Source: Monilinia fructicola (Eukaryota > Ascomycota > Leotiomycetes > Helotiales > Sclerotiniaceae). Taken from it: DNA of 64,000 bases. The position numbers and the translations under genes were made by a program. The stretch is taken from positions 3,301,001 through 3,365,000 of the forward strand of contig VICG01000003.1 in the NCBI GenBank assembly GCA_008692225.1, read 5' to 3'. Shown piece by piece: positions 62,576 through 64,000 of this stretch (the stretch's first letter is position 1; every line of letters begins with the position of its first letter). The notes below the pieces were generated by a model that made no database searches, was not told the origin of the DNA, and saw only the letters and a program-made list of their open reading frames with translations.

Positions 62576-62974
62576 TAGTTAATTATATTATATAATAATA
62601 CGTTTATTTTATACGTAATAATTATAAGCCTAATAGTATTTATAGTATAATAGTATAATTATTACTTTAAGAATCTTATTATATATAGAATTTTAAATAT
62701 TTTACTTTTTTATTCTCATTAAAAAATACTTTATAATAAAGTTATTCGATTAATTAATAAATAGAATTAATTAAATTCTATTAACCCTTTTTTATAAAGT
62801 TTAATAAAATTATCTTTAATCTAATATAGCGCTAAATTATATAATTCTAGGATTTTTTAACTTTTAAAGATATTCTCGATTATACTAGTTAAATTGAATT
62901 AAATATAAATAATAAGTTATTCATTAAGGAATTCTATTATAATTTAAGTACTATAAATTAATTATATTATACTA

Positions 62975-63129
62975 CTAGCACTCGCGGAAAATAAATTTTT
63001 AGACTATGAATTCTTCGAATTTTATTACTTAATAGAGGCTAGCCCCTAAACCCTTAATCCTTACTTTGATCGAGGCTAATAAAATTCTACGAATCTATAA
63101 TCTAAAAATTTATTTTCTACGAGTGCTAG
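62975..63129. mobile_element. Short palindromic MITE with about 55-bp arms and TA target duplication
   Basis: The arms begin CTAGCACTCG and continue GAAAATAAATTTTTAGA on both ends, in inverted orientation; the mismatches between arms are mostly transitions. TA flanks both sides (62973-62974 and 63130-63131). The 155-bp element is nearly all inverted repeat, so it could fold into a long hairpin. It abuts the (TAA)n microsatellite. Confidence 0.85.
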
Positions 63130-63130
63130 T

Positions 63131-63131
<1 letters not shown>

Positions 63132-63225
<94 letters not shown>
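63132..63225. repeat. (TAA)n microsatellite
   Basis: About 31 uninterrupted TAA units directly after the palindromic MITE. The frame through it reads as poly-Ile and is not a gene. Confidence 0.95.
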
Positions 63226-63229
<4 letters not shown>

Positions 63230-63951
63230 GAAAGAAATTATTTTTAAAATCCTTTATTATTATATATTTATTTTCTACTTTTTTAATTCTAATATAAATA
63301 CTCTTATATTATAAATATATATCTTATTAAATTATATTCTATATTAAATATATTAATAATATTATATTATATTTTTTAATATATCTTTAATATTATTCTT
63401 TTAAATATATTTTTATATTATTCTTTTTATTTTATTTATTCGATTTTTTACTTTTTTTTATTTAATTCTAAATTTAAATTTTATAGAAAAGCTTTATAGT
63501 TTTTTATATATTTCTTAATATATTCTTAATTATATATAAATTAAACTTAGCTTTTTTTATAATTATAATAATATACCTCTATTATTTATTATTTATTATT
63601 TATTATTTATTATTTATTATTTATTATTTCAATATAAAATAGTCGGAATAGAATGGTCGGAATAGAACGGCCGGAATAATTAAGCTCCGAAGGCAGAACG
63701 GAAAGTCGATATTTAAAAATTAAGGTTTTTGCTTACTAATATTCGACCAATTAAATTTTTCGCGGAATACTTATAACCAATCACAAGAGAGCTTTAAGAT
63801 TTAAGGTTTATGTTTTTGCATTTTGAACTTCCTATAGTATAGATATAATAATTATATAATATAATAGATTAATAAACTAAGATTCTTCGAATCTATAATA
63901 ATTTAAAGTATTATACTATATTAGTTAATAATCTAAAGAATATATTATAAA
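63226..63951. repeat. AT-rich non-coding block
   Basis: Extremely AT-rich, with an ATTATTT heptamer run (about 63580-63628) and three CGGAATAGAA-type units (63643-63680). No coding signal. Confidence 0.75.
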
Positions 63952-64000
63952 GAAATCATAGGAAAGTTATAGGATTATATCGTATCTTACTATATATACT
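63952..64000. repeat. 49-bp direct repeat, right copy (runs to the window edge)
   Basis: Right partner of 62527-62575; it has TATA where the left copy has CACG. The repeat may continue beyond the window. Confidence 0.9.

Noticed and set aside
63040..63065. Possible telomere repeat (CCCCTAAACCC)
   Set aside because: Only one imperfect unit occurs, it is part of the palindromic MITE, and sequence continues on both sides.
63066..63314. Plus-strand frame with a poly-Ile core
   Set aside because: It is a translation of the (TAA)n microsatellite, without start context or family features.

Overview
This window looks like nuclear DNA from a filamentous ascomycete (Pezizomycotina), most likely a helotialean leotiomycete. 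The reasons are: genes with short GT-AG introns (mostly 48-160 bp), orthologues of fungal proteins such as a SepH/Cdc7-type kinase and a HulA/Rsp5 ligase, plant-cell-wall and fungal-wall enzymes, intergenic DNA full of microsatellites and TACCTAGGTA-like palindromes, and AT-rich blocks whose repeat copies differ only by C/T and G/A transitions, the mark of repeat-induced point mutation (RIP). The class-level assignment is inference; no rRNA or other marker is present.

Layout. 1-1.46 kb: simple repeats. 1.46-2.6 kb (-): nuclear Dot5/BCP-type peroxiredoxin. 3.5-4.3 kb: AT-rich block with an 8-bp satellite. 6.7-7.3 kb (+): PRELI/Ups2-like mitochondrial lipid-transfer protein. 10.0-10.5 kb (-): small helical protein. 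11.2-12.0 kb (+): P-loop sugar/nucleoside-type kinase. 12.2-13.4 kb (-): dihydrofolate synthase. 14.5-16.3 kb (+): uncharacterised charged protein. 17.1-17.75 kb: two neighbouring TA-flanked MITEs. 19.3-24.2 kb (+): septation-initiation kinase SepH. 24.9-25.7 kb: GC-rich island of unresolved coding status. 26.3-27.0 kb (-): orphan ORF. 27-31.6 kb: nothing recognised. 31.6-32.9 kb (-): nuclear-type orphan protein. 33.9-34.2 kb: candidate MITE. 34.4-35.8 kb (-): iron-containing alcohol dehydrogenase. 36.7-37.1 kb: decayed 61-bp tandem repeat. 40.1-41.4 kb (+): F-box-like protein. 43.1-44.2 kb (+): PL3 pectate lyase. 44.7-45.4 kb (-): GPI-anchored cysteine protein. 46.9-49.7 kb (-): Rsp5/HulA. 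51.0-51.8 kb (-): Pab2. 53.1-54.2 kb (+): Hv1-type voltage-gated proton channel. 55.6-56.0 kb (+): small secreted cysteine-rich protein. 57.9-60.4 kb (+): GH71 alpha-1,3-glucanase with C-terminal CBM24-like modules. 61.1-64 kb: AT-rich, RIP-mutated nested repeats.

The genes do not form a cluster or operon-like unit. Housekeeping genes (folate, peroxide detoxification, mitochondrial phospholipid transport, septation, ubiquitin ligation, RNA binding) are interspersed with secreted or wall-directed genes (pectate lyase, GPI protein, cysteine-rich protein, alpha-1,3-glucanase), as expected for a plant-associated or saprotrophic fungus.

The strongest unexpected signal is that about half the conserved genes carry single-base insertions or deletions that break otherwise perfect reading frames, often in runs of 3-5 identical bases. 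When each is allowed for, every affected gene has a length divisible by three and a complete family architecture. That points to consensus errors in the assembly rather than to biology. I found no convincing new multi-gene system in this window; the most original material is the MITE families, the decayed 61-bp repeat and several orphan proteins.
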